Positions 9,216-16,596 of a stretch of 64,000 bases of DNA are shown here, one piece after another. The DNA is from Rubrobacter xylanophilus DSM 9941 (GTDB taxonomy: Bacteria > Actinomycetota > Rubrobacteria > Rubrobacterales > Rubrobacteraceae). Numbering within the stretch: the first letter of the stretch is position 1; every line of letters starts with the position of its first letter. Location: positions 868,001 to 932,000 of the forward strand of contig NC_008148.1 in the NCBI RefSeq assembly GCF_000014185.1, read 5' to 3'. The translations under genes were made by a program, and so were the position numbers. Under the pieces are notes generated by a model. That model did no database searches. It saw only the letters and a list, made by a program, of their open reading frames with translations, and was not told the origin of the DNA.

Positions 9216-9710
9216 TTGCTGCCGCGGCGGGCGAAGAGGAGGAGGTCGGCCCTGCCGCTCCTGCTCATGCTCCTGGCGCTCGGGGCGGGGGTGGCGGTGG
9301 GGCTGCTCGCGGGGCTCGGAGCCTTCGGGCGGCTCCCCGTGGTGGGGCCGCTGCTCTTCCGCGAGGAGCCCGCGAGGACCGCCACCGGGCCGGTGGTCGT
9401 GGAGGGGGTCAGGCGCCTCGACGAGCTCGCCACGGTGCGCTGGACGGAGTCCGTGGTCGTCACCCGCCGGAGCGGGGGCAGCGCGCTGGAGCGGTTCCTC
9501 ACCGGGGAGAGGGTGCTGCTCGTGGCGACCGGGAGGGTGGAGGCCGGGGTGGACCTCTCAAAGATCGGCCGGGACGACGTGCGGGTGGAGGGAGAGGGCG
9601 TGACCGTCCGGCTGCCCGAACCCGAGATCCTCTCGGCCAGCCTCGACGAGGAGAAGACCCGCGTCTACGACCGGGACTTCGGCCTGCTCAACCTCCGGCC
9701 GGGCGACTAG
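9216..9710 (+). CDS. DUF4230 family membrane-anchored protein, ended early by TAG
   Basis: This ORF gives 164 residues from a TTG start. An N-terminal basic stretch and one membrane helix (PLLLMLLALGAGVAVGLLAG) precede the DUF4230 domain (VVVEGVRRLDELATVRWTES, then VEAGVDLSKI and VRLPEPEIL), ending YDRDFGLLNLRPGD. Intact family members continue with a helical tail; here that tail is present in the same frame after a TAG. The ORF is thus either a truncated product, a pseudogene, or a readthrough gene. DUF4230 proteins are membrane-anchored and of unknown role. Confidence 0.7.
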   Translation: MLPRRAKRRRSALPLLLMLLALGAGVAVGLLAGLGAFGRLPVVGPLLFREEPARTATGPVVVEGVRRLDELATVRWTESVVVTRRSGGSALERFLTGERVLLVATGRVEAGVDLSKIGRDDVRVEGEGVTVRLPEPEILSASLDEEKTRVYDRDFGLLNLRPGD

Positions 9711-9860
9711 CTCGTGGAGGAGGCCCGCGCCCGGGCCCTGGAGGAGATAGAGGACGCCGCGCGCCGGAACGGCATCCTCCGGCAGGCGGAGCGGAACGCC
9801 GAAGGGTCTATCCGCTCCTTCCTCCTCGCGCTCGGCTTCGAGAGCGTGCGCTTCGAGTAG
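9711..9860 (+). pseudogene. In-frame C-terminal tail of the DUF4230 gene beyond the TAG
   Basis: Directly after the TAG at 9708-9710 the same frame continues for 49 sense codons to a second TAG. The tail (LVEEARARALEEIEDAARR, then GILRQAERNAEGSI and LLALGFESVRFE) is the amphipathic helix and 'GF-x-x-V' ending expected of DUF4230. A single-base change (or sequencing error) at the first TAG would restore a 214-residue protein. Restart at GTG 9714 is possible but has no ribosome site. Confidence 0.6.
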
Positions 9861-9864
9861 CGCC

Positions 9865-11022
9865 TCAGGCGCCGTTCAGCGCCGCCTCGGCCAGCCGGGT
9901 GCCCTCCACCATGTTCCTGAGCTTCTCGAAGGCCACCTCCCAGGTGCGGGTCCTCAGGCCGCAGTCGGTGTTCACCTCCAGGCGCTCCGGCCCCAGCACC
10001 GCGCAGGCGTGGAGGATCCTGTCGCGCACCAGCTCCGGCGGCTCGATGAAGTCCGTGTGGATGTCTATGACGCCCAGGCCGATCTTCCCGTCCCAGTCGC
10101 TCTGGGCGAACCGCCGCAACACCGCGTAGCCGGGGCGGTCCTCCTCCTTCGTGCCCGGCCTTCGGGAGTCCCGGTTGGCGAACTCCAGCTGCAGCTCGTA
10201 GCAGTCCTCCAGCCGCTCTATGTGGGGGAAGAGGCAGTCGTAGTCCGAGAAGCAGATGTGCATGCTGGCCCGGGCCTCTATCCCCTCGCGGGTGGCGTTG
10301 AAGGTCTCCACCACCAGGGGGACCTCCTCCGGGCGGGTGGTGGCGGCGGGCTCGTCTATCTGGATCCAGTCGGCCCCCGCCTCGACCAGCCCCGCCACGT
10401 TCGGGCGCACCACGTCGCGGGCCACGTCGACCCCGAAGCGCCGCCGGGCCTCCGCCCGCCGCTCCGCCGGGGCGCCGAGCAGGCCGCCTTCGGCGGCGTA
10501 GTGCTCGTCGTAGGACCAGTCCATGATGGTGTACGCCCCGGTGAACGGGACCTTCACCTGCCGGTCGGTGTGCTCCCGGACGAAGCGGTACTCCTCCAGG
10601 TCGTAGGCCCCCTCCACCCTCGGCCGCTCCACCACCGCCGCCTTGGTGTAGTACTTGTTGTCGAAGGAGCGCACCGTGCCGCGCGCCTCGAAGCCGCGGG
10701 CGTGCTTTACGGCGTGGTCGTACATCTCGCTCCGGCGCTGCTCGCCGTCGTAGACCACGTCCAGCCCGGCGCTCTCCAGCAGGCGGACCGCGTACAGGGC
10801 CGCGAAGTCCTGTATCCGGGCCTTCTCCTCCCCGGTGAAGCCGGTGCCCTTGCCGAGCAGCTCGACCAGCTCCTCGTGGCCCTCGACCCCGAGCCGCTCG
10901 CCCCACCGGCGGGCGTACTCCACGTCGGCCTCCTCCACCGGCCGCCCCACCACGGACTTCACCCGCCAGCCGGGCTTGGAGAGGCTGCCTATCTCGCGGG
11001 TTCTGAACCGGATCTCCGCCAT
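9865..11022 (-). CDS. Methionine synthase, MetE C-terminal (catalytic) domain protein
   Basis: This is a stand-alone 385-residue TIM barrel equal to the C-terminal half of cobalamin-independent methionine synthase. Zinc ligands are intact: His255 and Cys257 (MHICFSDYD) and Cys354 (NTDCGLRTR). WIQIDEPA and the N-terminal REIGSLSKP are also conserved. It should methylate homocysteine, though 'core' MetE proteins may use a donor other than methyl-tetrahydrofolate triglutamate (family knowledge). It starts 3 nt after the stop of a second MetE-like gene, in an operon headed by a SAM riboswitch. Confidence 0.85.
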   Translation of the reverse strand: MAEIRFRTREIGSLSKPGWRVKSVVGRPVEEADVEYARRWGERLGVEGHEELVELLGKGTGFTGEEKARIQDFAALYAVRLLESAGLDVVYDGEQRRSEMYDHAVKHARGFEARGTVRSFDNKYYTKAAVVERPRVEGAYDLEEYRFVREHTDRQVKVPFTGAYTIMDWSYDEHYAAEGGLLGAPAERRAEARRRFGVDVARDVVRPNVAGLVEAGADWIQIDEPAATTRPEEVPLVVETFNATREGIEARASMHICFSDYDCLFPHIERLEDCYELQLEFANRDSRRPGTKEEDRPGYAVLRRFAQSDWDGKIGLGVIDIHTDFIEPPELVRDRILHACAVLGPERLEVNTDCGLRTRTWEVAFEKLRNMVEGTRLAEAALNGA

Positions 11023-11025
11023 CTT

Positions 11026-11961
11026 CTACCGCTCCTCCTTCAGGATCCTGGCCGCCTCGCCGAGGCGCGCTAGCTTCTGCCGGGCTATCCCCTCCGGGAC
11101 GAACTGCAGGTCGCCGTTCGGGACCAGGTGCAGCTCCCCCTCCAGCTCCGCGAGCAGGGCCCGCCCGAACTTGGCCACCTCCCGCGGGTCCTCCAGCAGC
11201 GAGTTGCGGGCGTCGATCACGCCGGCCAGCAGGGCCTTCGGGAACGGGCGCGGGAGCGCCTCCACGTCCGTGGAGTAGAAGTCCACCCCGATAGCCTCCA
11301 CGTTCAGCTCCACCAGCTCGCCGAGCGCCTCCCCCGCGTCCCCGAAGGGCAGCTGGAGGGCGAGCGGCAGCGGCCCCGCGAGCTCCTCCAGCGCCGCCCC
11401 CAGGGGCTGGAGGTCTATGTTCCCCCCGAAGAGCGCCGCCTCCTGCAGCACCACCAGCGCGCAGCCGTTCTCCGCCAGCCACTCTATCTGGGGCCTGATC
11501 ACCCGGCGGGCCAGCTCCCCCGCGTCCAGGCCGTCGGCGGCGAAGGCGGCCATCGCGTGCGGCGAGGGGAGGGTGGCCACCCACCGGCCCCGGGGGAGCC
11601 GCTCCGCCTCGAAGTAGGGCGGGCCCAGCGGGCCCTCCAGGGTTGGCGGCTCGCCGGTCGCCGCCGGGGCCCGGTAGAAGGTGTTGGTGTTCAGAAAGCG
11701 GGTCAGCGGGCCCGGCTCGAGCCCCCTCGCGGCCTCGCAGAACGGGCGGAAGATGTCCTGCCACACCAGAAGGCCGTCGGAGAGATAGTCCAGCCCCGCC
11801 TCCTCCTGGGCCCGCAGCAAAGACGCCAGGTCTCTCTGGCGCTGCCGCTCCACCGCCTCCCGCGTGGTCCGGCCGCGGTCCAGGTCCCTGGTGGCCTGCA
11901 CCAGCTCCTCGGAACGGGGGTAGATCCCCGGCGCGTAAGCCTTTATCTCGGGCACCTCCAA
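11026..11961 (-). CDS. MetE N-terminal-like (split methionine synthase) protein
   Basis: This 311-residue barrel protein resembles the N-terminal half of split or archaeal-type MetE: IYPRSEELVQATRDLDRGR near the start, EAGLDYLSDGLLVWQDIFRP, NTNTFYR, and HLVPNGDLQFVPE near the end. It lacks the H-x-C zinc motif, so it is not the catalytic half. It lies between the homocysteine methyltransferase/MTHFR gene (43-nt gap) and the catalytic MetE half (3-nt gap). I infer that the two proteins act as a complex, but no direct evidence for this exists in the sequence. Confidence 0.75.
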   Translation of the reverse strand: MEVPEIKAYAPGIYPRSEELVQATRDLDRGRTTREAVERQRQRDLASLLRAQEEAGLDYLSDGLLVWQDIFRPFCEAARGLEPGPLTRFLNTNTFYRAPAATGEPPTLEGPLGPPYFEAERLPRGRWVATLPSPHAMAAFAADGLDAGELARRVIRPQIEWLAENGCALVVLQEAALFGGNIDLQPLGAALEELAGPLPLALQLPFGDAGEALGELVELNVEAIGVDFYSTDVEALPRPFPKALLAGVIDARNSLLEDPREVAKFGRALLAELEGELHLVPNGDLQFVPEGIARQKLARLGEAARILKEER

Positions 11962-12004
11962 AGCCTCCTCTCTCCTCTCTCTCGCGACCGCGGCCGCGGG
12001 CCGC

Positions 12005-13840
12005 CTACCGCAGCGCCTCCATCACCTCCGCTGCGAGCTCCGGGGCGCTGGCCGGGGGCATGATGTACGCCCCGCTGACCAGCGGCCGGGCCCGCGCCAG
12101 CAGATTCCCGGCCACCTCGACCCCGTAGCGGGGCGCGTCCTGCGGGGAGAGCTCCGCCAGTTTTCTGCGGACCTCGGCCGGGATCTTTACCCCCGGCACC
12201 TCGTGGTGCAGAAACTCCGCCTGGCGGGCGCTCCTCAGCGGCATCAGGCCCAGCAGGAGCCTCGCCCCCGTGCCCTCCAGGCGCTCCAGCGCCCGCTCCA
12301 GGGCGGGAAGCTCGAAGACCGGCTGGGTCCAGAACGCGTGGGCCCCGGCCTCCAGCTTTCTCCGCAGCCGCTCCACCTCCGCGTCCAGATCCTCCGCGGT
12401 CGGGTTGAAGGCCGCCCCGATCAGGAACCCCGGCGGCCGGCCTATGGCGTTGCCCGCCAGATCCTCGCCCCGGTTCATCCGCGAGAGGATGTGCACCAGC
12501 CCCACCGCGTCGGTGTCGAAGACGCCGGTGGCCTCGGGGTAGTCCCCGATCTGGGCCGGGTCCCCGGTCACCGCCAGGATGTTCCTGACCCCGAGCGCCG
12601 CGGCGGCCAGAAGGTCGGCCTGCAGGCCGAGGATGTTCCGGTCGCGGCAGGACATGTGCGCCACCGCCTCTATACCGGCCCTCTCCTGCACTATGCGGGC
12701 CGCCGCGACCGGGTGCATCCGGAGCCTCGCCCGGGCCCCGTCGGAGATGTCTATGGCGTCGGCCCCGCGCTCCTTGAGGCGCCGCGCCGCCTCCACGACC
12801 CCGGAGAGGTCGTTGCCGCGGGGGAGGTCCACCTCCACGGCGACGGCGAACCCGCCGCCGTGGAGCTTTCCCGCGAGCCGCGAGCGCGGCCCGGCGCCGC
12901 CCTCCCGCGCGCCCTCCTTCCGCGGCCCGGCCGCCCCCCGCAGCGCCACGGTGACCCGCCGCGGGCGGAACTCCCGCAGGGCCTCGGAGAGCGCCCGGAT
13001 GTGCTCCGGCGTGGTCCCGCAGCACCCCCCGACAAACCGCGCCCCGGCCTCCGCGAGCCTGAGGCCGTAGCGGGCGAAGTGCTCCACGTCGTGGCTGTAG
13101 CGGACGGTCCCCTCCACGAGCTGCGGCAGGCCGGGGTTGGGGAAGGCGGCCACCGGCCCCGCCGCGGCGGACATCTGCTCCACGATGCCGAGCATGCGCT
13201 GCGGGCCGACGGTGCAGTTGGAGCCCACCAGCTCCACCCCCCAGCCCGAGATCTCGCGCGCCGCCCGCTCCGGCAGCCCCTCGGCGAGCGTCTCGCCGTC
13301 CTCGACGAAGGTCTTGTAGGCGAGCACGGGCGCCCCGAGGTCGCGCACCGCCTCCCAGGCCAGGCGCAGCTCCTCCAGGTCGGTGAAGGTCTCCAGGAGC
13401 AGCGCGTCGGACCCGCCCTCCAGCAGCGCCTCGGCCTGCTCCCGGAAGAGGGCGCGGGCCTCCTCGCGCGGGACCCTGCCGACCGGCGCGAGCGGGCGGC
13501 CCAGCGGCCCTATGGCCCCGAGCACCAGCACCCTCTCCGCGGCCTCCGCGGCGGCCCGGCGCGCCAGGCGCGCCCCCGCCTCGTTGATCTCGCGCACCCT
13601 CTCCTCCAGCCGGTGCCCGGCGAGCTTTATCCGGTTGGCGGAGAAGGTGTTGGTCTCTATCGCCCGGGCCCCGGCGCGCACGTACTCCCCGTGCAGCCGC
13701 TCCACCAGCTCCGGGTGGGTGAGGTTGGCCCGGGCGTAGGGGTGGCCGTAGCCGACCCCCCGGTCGGCCAGCAGCGTGCCCATCGCCCCGTCCCCGACGA
13801 GCACCCGCCCGTCGAGCAAGTCCCTGAAGCTCGTGCCCAT
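12005..13840 (-). CDS. Bifunctional homocysteine S-methyltransferase / 5,10-methylenetetrahydrofolate reductase
   Basis: A YitJ-like fusion of 611 residues. Residues 1-295 are a zinc-dependent homocysteine methyltransferase: GDGAMGTLL, then Cys209 (GSNCTVGP) and Cys273-Cys274 (GGCCGTTPEH). Residues 330-611 are an MTHFR flavin barrel (HMSCRDRNILGLQADL, LAVTGDP, FLIGAAFNP). It would make methyl-tetrahydrofolate and methylate homocysteine. The frame opens further upstream, but ATG 13840 has GGAGAAAGG 5 nt before it and begins the conserved domain. It is first in the operon, behind the SAM-I riboswitch. Confidence 0.9.
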   Translation of the reverse strand: MGTSFRDLLDGRVLVGDGAMGTLLADRGVGYGHPYARANLTHPELVERLHGEYVRAGARAIETNTFSANRIKLAGHRLEERVREINEAGARLARRAAAEAAERVLVLGAIGPLGRPLAPVGRVPREEARALFREQAEALLEGGSDALLLETFTDLEELRLAWEAVRDLGAPVLAYKTFVEDGETLAEGLPERAAREISGWGVELVGSNCTVGPQRMLGIVEQMSAAAGPVAAFPNPGLPQLVEGTVRYSHDVEHFARYGLRLAEAGARFVGGCCGTTPEHIRALSEALREFRPRRVTVALRGAAGPRKEGAREGGAGPRSRLAGKLHGGGFAVAVEVDLPRGNDLSGVVEAARRLKERGADAIDISDGARARLRMHPVAAARIVQERAGIEAVAHMSCRDRNILGLQADLLAAAALGVRNILAVTGDPAQIGDYPEATGVFDTDAVGLVHILSRMNRGEDLAGNAIGRPPGFLIGAAFNPTAEDLDAEVERLRRKLEAGAHAFWTQPVFELPALERALERLEGTGARLLLGLMPLRSARQAEFLHHEVPGVKIPAEVRRKLAELSPQDAPRYGVEVAGNLLARARPLVSGAYIMPPASAPELAAEVMEALR

Positions 13841-13843
13841 ACC

Positions 13844-13901
13844 AGCCTTTCTCCGTAGTGCCACTGCGCGGGCGCGCCCGTCCGGAGGGAGGAGAGAGGC
13901 T
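13844..13901 (-). promoter_or_regulatory. Hairpin that can hide the ribosome site of the methionine operon
   Basis: In the RNA, AGCCTCTCTCC (13901 to 13891) can pair with GGAGAAAGGCT (13854 to 13844) at 10 of 11 positions with one C-A mismatch. The second segment is the Shine-Dalgarno of the first gene. This fits an expression platform acting on translation, with the SAM-bound aptamer upstream leaving the anti-SD strand free. Confidence 0.65.
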
Positions 13902-13921
13902 GGCCGAAGACCGGCTGCCGG

Positions 13922-14029
13922 CTCATCTCTCGGAGTCTCCTCCGCGGGAATTGGCACCTGGCGCGGGCGTCCGCCGCCCGCCGGTTGCCGCGGCTTCGCA
14001 GGGCCCGTCCCTCCACCGCTCTCGATGAG
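13922..14029 (-). promoter_or_regulatory. SAM-I riboswitch (S-box)
   Basis: Read on the minus strand, the leader shows the S-box consensus in order: CTCATCGAGAG, GGTGGAGGGAC-GGCCC, GAAGCCGCGGCAACC, then AGGTGCCAATTCC-GC, and a closing GAGATGAG complementary to the CTCATC at the 5' end (P1 stem). About 108 nt, normal for the class. It binds S-adenosylmethionine and shuts off methionine genes. It lies 81 nt upstream of the methyltransferase/MTHFR start. Confidence 0.95.
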
Positions 14030-14061
14030 CGCCCGGAAACAGCTCCGGCATTACACCACGA

Positions 14062-15003
14062 TCACGGCCCGGTTGCAATCCTGACCGGGCAGAGCCCCAA
14101 GACCTCCCCCGGCTCCCGGAAGGCGCAGCCGGCGGCCAGCGCGAGCTTCTGCGGCCAGGTGGTCTCCGCCCGGCGGGAGAAGACATCGTAGCCGGCCTCC
14201 TCGATCCTGTCGAGGATGGCGGCGTAGAGCCGCCGGGCCACGAGCACCGCGTACCGCCGCCCGCGCGGGATGTACCCCATCCCCTCGTCGGCCGTGGCGT
14301 ACAGCCCGCGGGCCCGCAGGATCTCGCACCGCATGAGCCCGGCGAAGCGCCCGTCCACCACCCCCTCTCCGAGCTCCTCCTCCCGGTAGCCGAACCGCTC
14401 GAGGTCCTCCAGCGGCAGGTATACACGCCCCCGCCGCCAGTCCTCGGCGATGTCCCGCAGGAAGTTGGTGAGCTGCATGGCCGTGCCGAGGGCCTCGGCG
14501 TGCGGGTAGGCCCGCTCGTCCTCCACCCCGAGCACCCGGCACATCATGATCCCCACGACCGCCGCGCTGCCGTAGGTGTACTCCTCGAGCTCCCGGTAGG
14601 TGGGGTAGCGGGTTACGCTGGTGTCCATCTTCATGCTACGCATGAAGGCGCGCACGTTGCGCTCCTCTATGCCGCAGCGGCGCGCCGTGTCGGCGAAGGC
14701 CCGGAGCACCGGGTTCTCGGTCCGCCCGCCGCGGCAGGCGGCGAGCGCCTCCTCCTCCAGCCTCTCCAGGGCCGCGAGCTGCCCCTCGGGGGGGAGCCTC
14801 CCGGGGTTGTCCACGATCTCGTCGGCGTAGCGCATGAAAGCGTAGAGGGCGTGCACCCCGCGCCGGACCTCCGGCTCCAGCAGGCGGGTGGAGAAGTAGT
14901 AGGTTCTGCTGTGGGCCCGCTGGATGCTGCGGCAGAGCCCGTAGCACTCCTCCAGCGAGAGCCCGCCATCCACGAGCGCCGCCCGGGCCGGGTCCACCCT
15001 CAC
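14062..15003 (-). CDS. crtB: Phytoene synthase
   Basis: This 313-residue protein is of the squalene/phytoene synthase family and condenses two geranylgeranyl diphosphates to phytoene. Both Asp-rich sites are present: the first in YADEIVDNP, the second in QLTNFLRDIAEDWRRGRVYLP. HSRTYYFSTRLL near the N-terminus and MRYADE are typical. Its start overlaps the stop of crtI by 4 nt, so the two are translated together as a carotenoid operon. The adjacent desaturase makes phytoene, rather than squalene, the likely product. Confidence 0.9.
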   Translation of the reverse strand: MRVDPARAALVDGGLSLEECYGLCRSIQRAHSRTYYFSTRLLEPEVRRGVHALYAFMRYADEIVDNPGRLPPEGQLAALERLEEEALAACRGGRTENPVLRAFADTARRCGIEERNVRAFMRSMKMDTSVTRYPTYRELEEYTYGSAAVVGIMMCRVLGVEDERAYPHAEALGTAMQLTNFLRDIAEDWRRGRVYLPLEDLERFGYREEELGEGVVDGRFAGLMRCEILRARGLYATADEGMGYIPRGRRYAVLVARRLYAAILDRIEEAGYDVFSRRAETTWPQKLALAAGCAFREPGEVLGLCPVRIATGP

Positions 15004-16502
15004 GGGGCGCCCCCCGCCAGCAGCTCCCGCCGCATCCGCCCGGCCACCAGCCGGGCCCCGATGGCCACCAGCGGCACCCCCGTCCCGGGGTGGGTGCTCG
15101 CCCCGACGAAGTACAGGCCCTTCACGCTCCGGGAGGCGAGGGGGGGCCTGAAGTAGCCCACCTGCAGGATGCCGTGCCCGAGGCCGAACGCCGCGCCCTT
15201 CTCCAGGTTGTACTCCTCGCGCCAGTCCTCCGGGGTCCTCACCTTCTCGTAGAGCACGGAGCCCCTGTCTATGCCGCAGCGCTCCTCCAGAAGCCCGTAC
15301 ACCCTCTCGCGGAAGCCCGCCTCCTCCCTCCCCCAGTCCACCCCGCCGCCCAGGTGAGGCACGGGGACCAGCACGAGCAGCGAGTCCCCCCCCTCCGGCG
15401 CCATGCCGGGGTCGGTGCGCGAGGGGGCGGCCACGTAGAAGGAGGGGTCCTCCGGCAGCACCCGCCGGTCGAAGATGTCCTCGAAGTTCTCCCGGTAGCG
15501 CGCCGAGAGGAAGAAGTTGTGGTGGAGCAGCCCCCCGGCTCGTCTGCCGAGCCCCAGGTAGAGCATGTAGGCCGAGGCGGTGTACTCAAGGCGGGCGCGG
15601 CCGCGCAGCCGGAAGTCCCCGTCGGCCTCGCCCCCCAGCAGCTCCCGGTAGGCATACGGCAGGTCGGCGTTCACCAGCACCGCGTCGAAGGGCAGAGCCT
15701 CGCCGCCCACCCGGAGCCCTTCGGCCCGTCCCTTGGAGACCAGCACCCGCTCCACCGGGCTCCGGAGGTGCAGCCGGACCCCCAGCTCCCGGGCCAGGCG
15801 CGACGCGGCCTCCGCCAGCGAGTACATCCCCCCGCGGGGGAACCACAGGCCGTCCTCGGCCAGCTCCGTGTAGGGGAGCAGGGCGTAGACCGCCGGGGCC
15901 TCGAAGGGGGAGAGGCCGAGGTACATCGTCTGCAGGCTGAACGCCTGCCGGAGCCTCGTCGTGCGGAAGTAGCGGGAGACCGAGCGGTAGTAGTTGCCCA
16001 GCGCCCCCGTGCGCAGCAGCAGCCGCAGGTTGCGCGCGTTGAAGAAGTCCCGGGCGCGCTCGAAGTCCCGCTCCACGAACGCGCCGCGCCCCAGCCGGTA
16101 CTTCAGGGCGGCGCTCTGCAGAAAGCGGTAGAAGCGCGGGGTGACGCCGGGCTCGAGGCGTTCGAGCTCCCGCAGAAGCTCCGGCAGCGACCGGCGCACC
16201 GTGAGCGACTCCCCGTCCCCGAAGTGGACCCTGTAGCCCCCGTCGAGCGGGACGAGCTCCAGGTAGTCCTCCAGCCGCCTGCCGGCGAAGCCGAAGAGCT
16301 CCCGGTAGACGTCGGTCATGAGCAGCAGGGTCGGGCCGGTGTCGAAGACGAAGCCCTCGCTCTCCAGCCTGCCCATCCTGCCGCCGGGCGCTGGGTTCTT
16401 CTCGAAGAGGTGGACCTCGAAGCCCATCCTCTGGAGCCTCACGGCGGCGAAGAGCCCGCCGAGCCCGGCCCCCACCACGCCCACCCTCTTCTGTACGCTC
16501 AG
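15000..16502 (-). CDS. crtI: Phytoene desaturase (CrtI type)
   Basis: This FAD-dependent desaturase converts phytoene to more unsaturated carotenoids. GVVGAGLGGLFAAVRLQ is the dinucleotide-binding loop, FEKNPAPGGRMGR follows, and GLYFVGASTHPGTGVPL near the C-terminus is the CrtI signature. Starting at GTG 16484 would leave no residues before the first beta strand and no ribosome site. CTG 16502, preceded by GGAGGAAAC, gives the expected short lead (M-SVQKR) and 500 residues. I therefore propose a CTG start. It heads the crtI-crtB operon. Confidence 0.85.
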   Translation of the reverse strand: MSVQKRVGVVGAGLGGLFAAVRLQRMGFEVHLFEKNPAPGGRMGRLESEGFVFDTGPTLLLMTDVYRELFGFAGRRLEDYLELVPLDGGYRVHFGDGESLTVRRSLPELLRELERLEPGVTPRFYRFLQSAALKYRLGRGAFVERDFERARDFFNARNLRLLLRTGALGNYYRSVSRYFRTTRLRQAFSLQTMYLGLSPFEAPAVYALLPYTELAEDGLWFPRGGMYSLAEAASRLARELGVRLHLRSPVERVLVSKGRAEGLRVGGEALPFDAVLVNADLPYAYRELLGGEADGDFRLRGRARLEYTASAYMLYLGLGRRAGGLLHHNFFLSARYRENFEDIFDRRVLPEDPSFYVAAPSRTDPGMAPEGGDSLLVLVPVPHLGGGVDWGREEAGFRERVYGLLEERCGIDRGSVLYEKVRTPEDWREEYNLEKGAAFGLGHGILQVGYFRPPLASRSVKGLYFVGASTHPGTGVPLVAIGARLVAGRMRRELLAGGAP

Positions 16503-16534
16503 GTTTCCTCCGTCTCTTCCGGTGTATCCTTGAG

Positions 16535-16540
16535 AGTATA
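16535..16540 (-). promoter_or_regulatory. -10 box (TATACT) for crtI-crtB
   Basis: TATACT on the minus strand would start RNA near 16528, leaving about 26 nt before the proposed CTG start and including the GGAGGA ribosome site. The -35 region is poor (GACGCG at 17 nt). Confidence 0.45.
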
Positions 16541-16596
16541 GACGGGATGCTAGCAGGCGCGTCCCGGGCGCCGGGTAAGGGGGTTTACGGAAAGCC

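Noticed and set aside
15090-16541. Long plus-strand open frame opposite crtI
   Set aside because: Composition is that of an antisense shadow (Glu/Arg/Pro-rich) and crtI has clear catalytic motifs.
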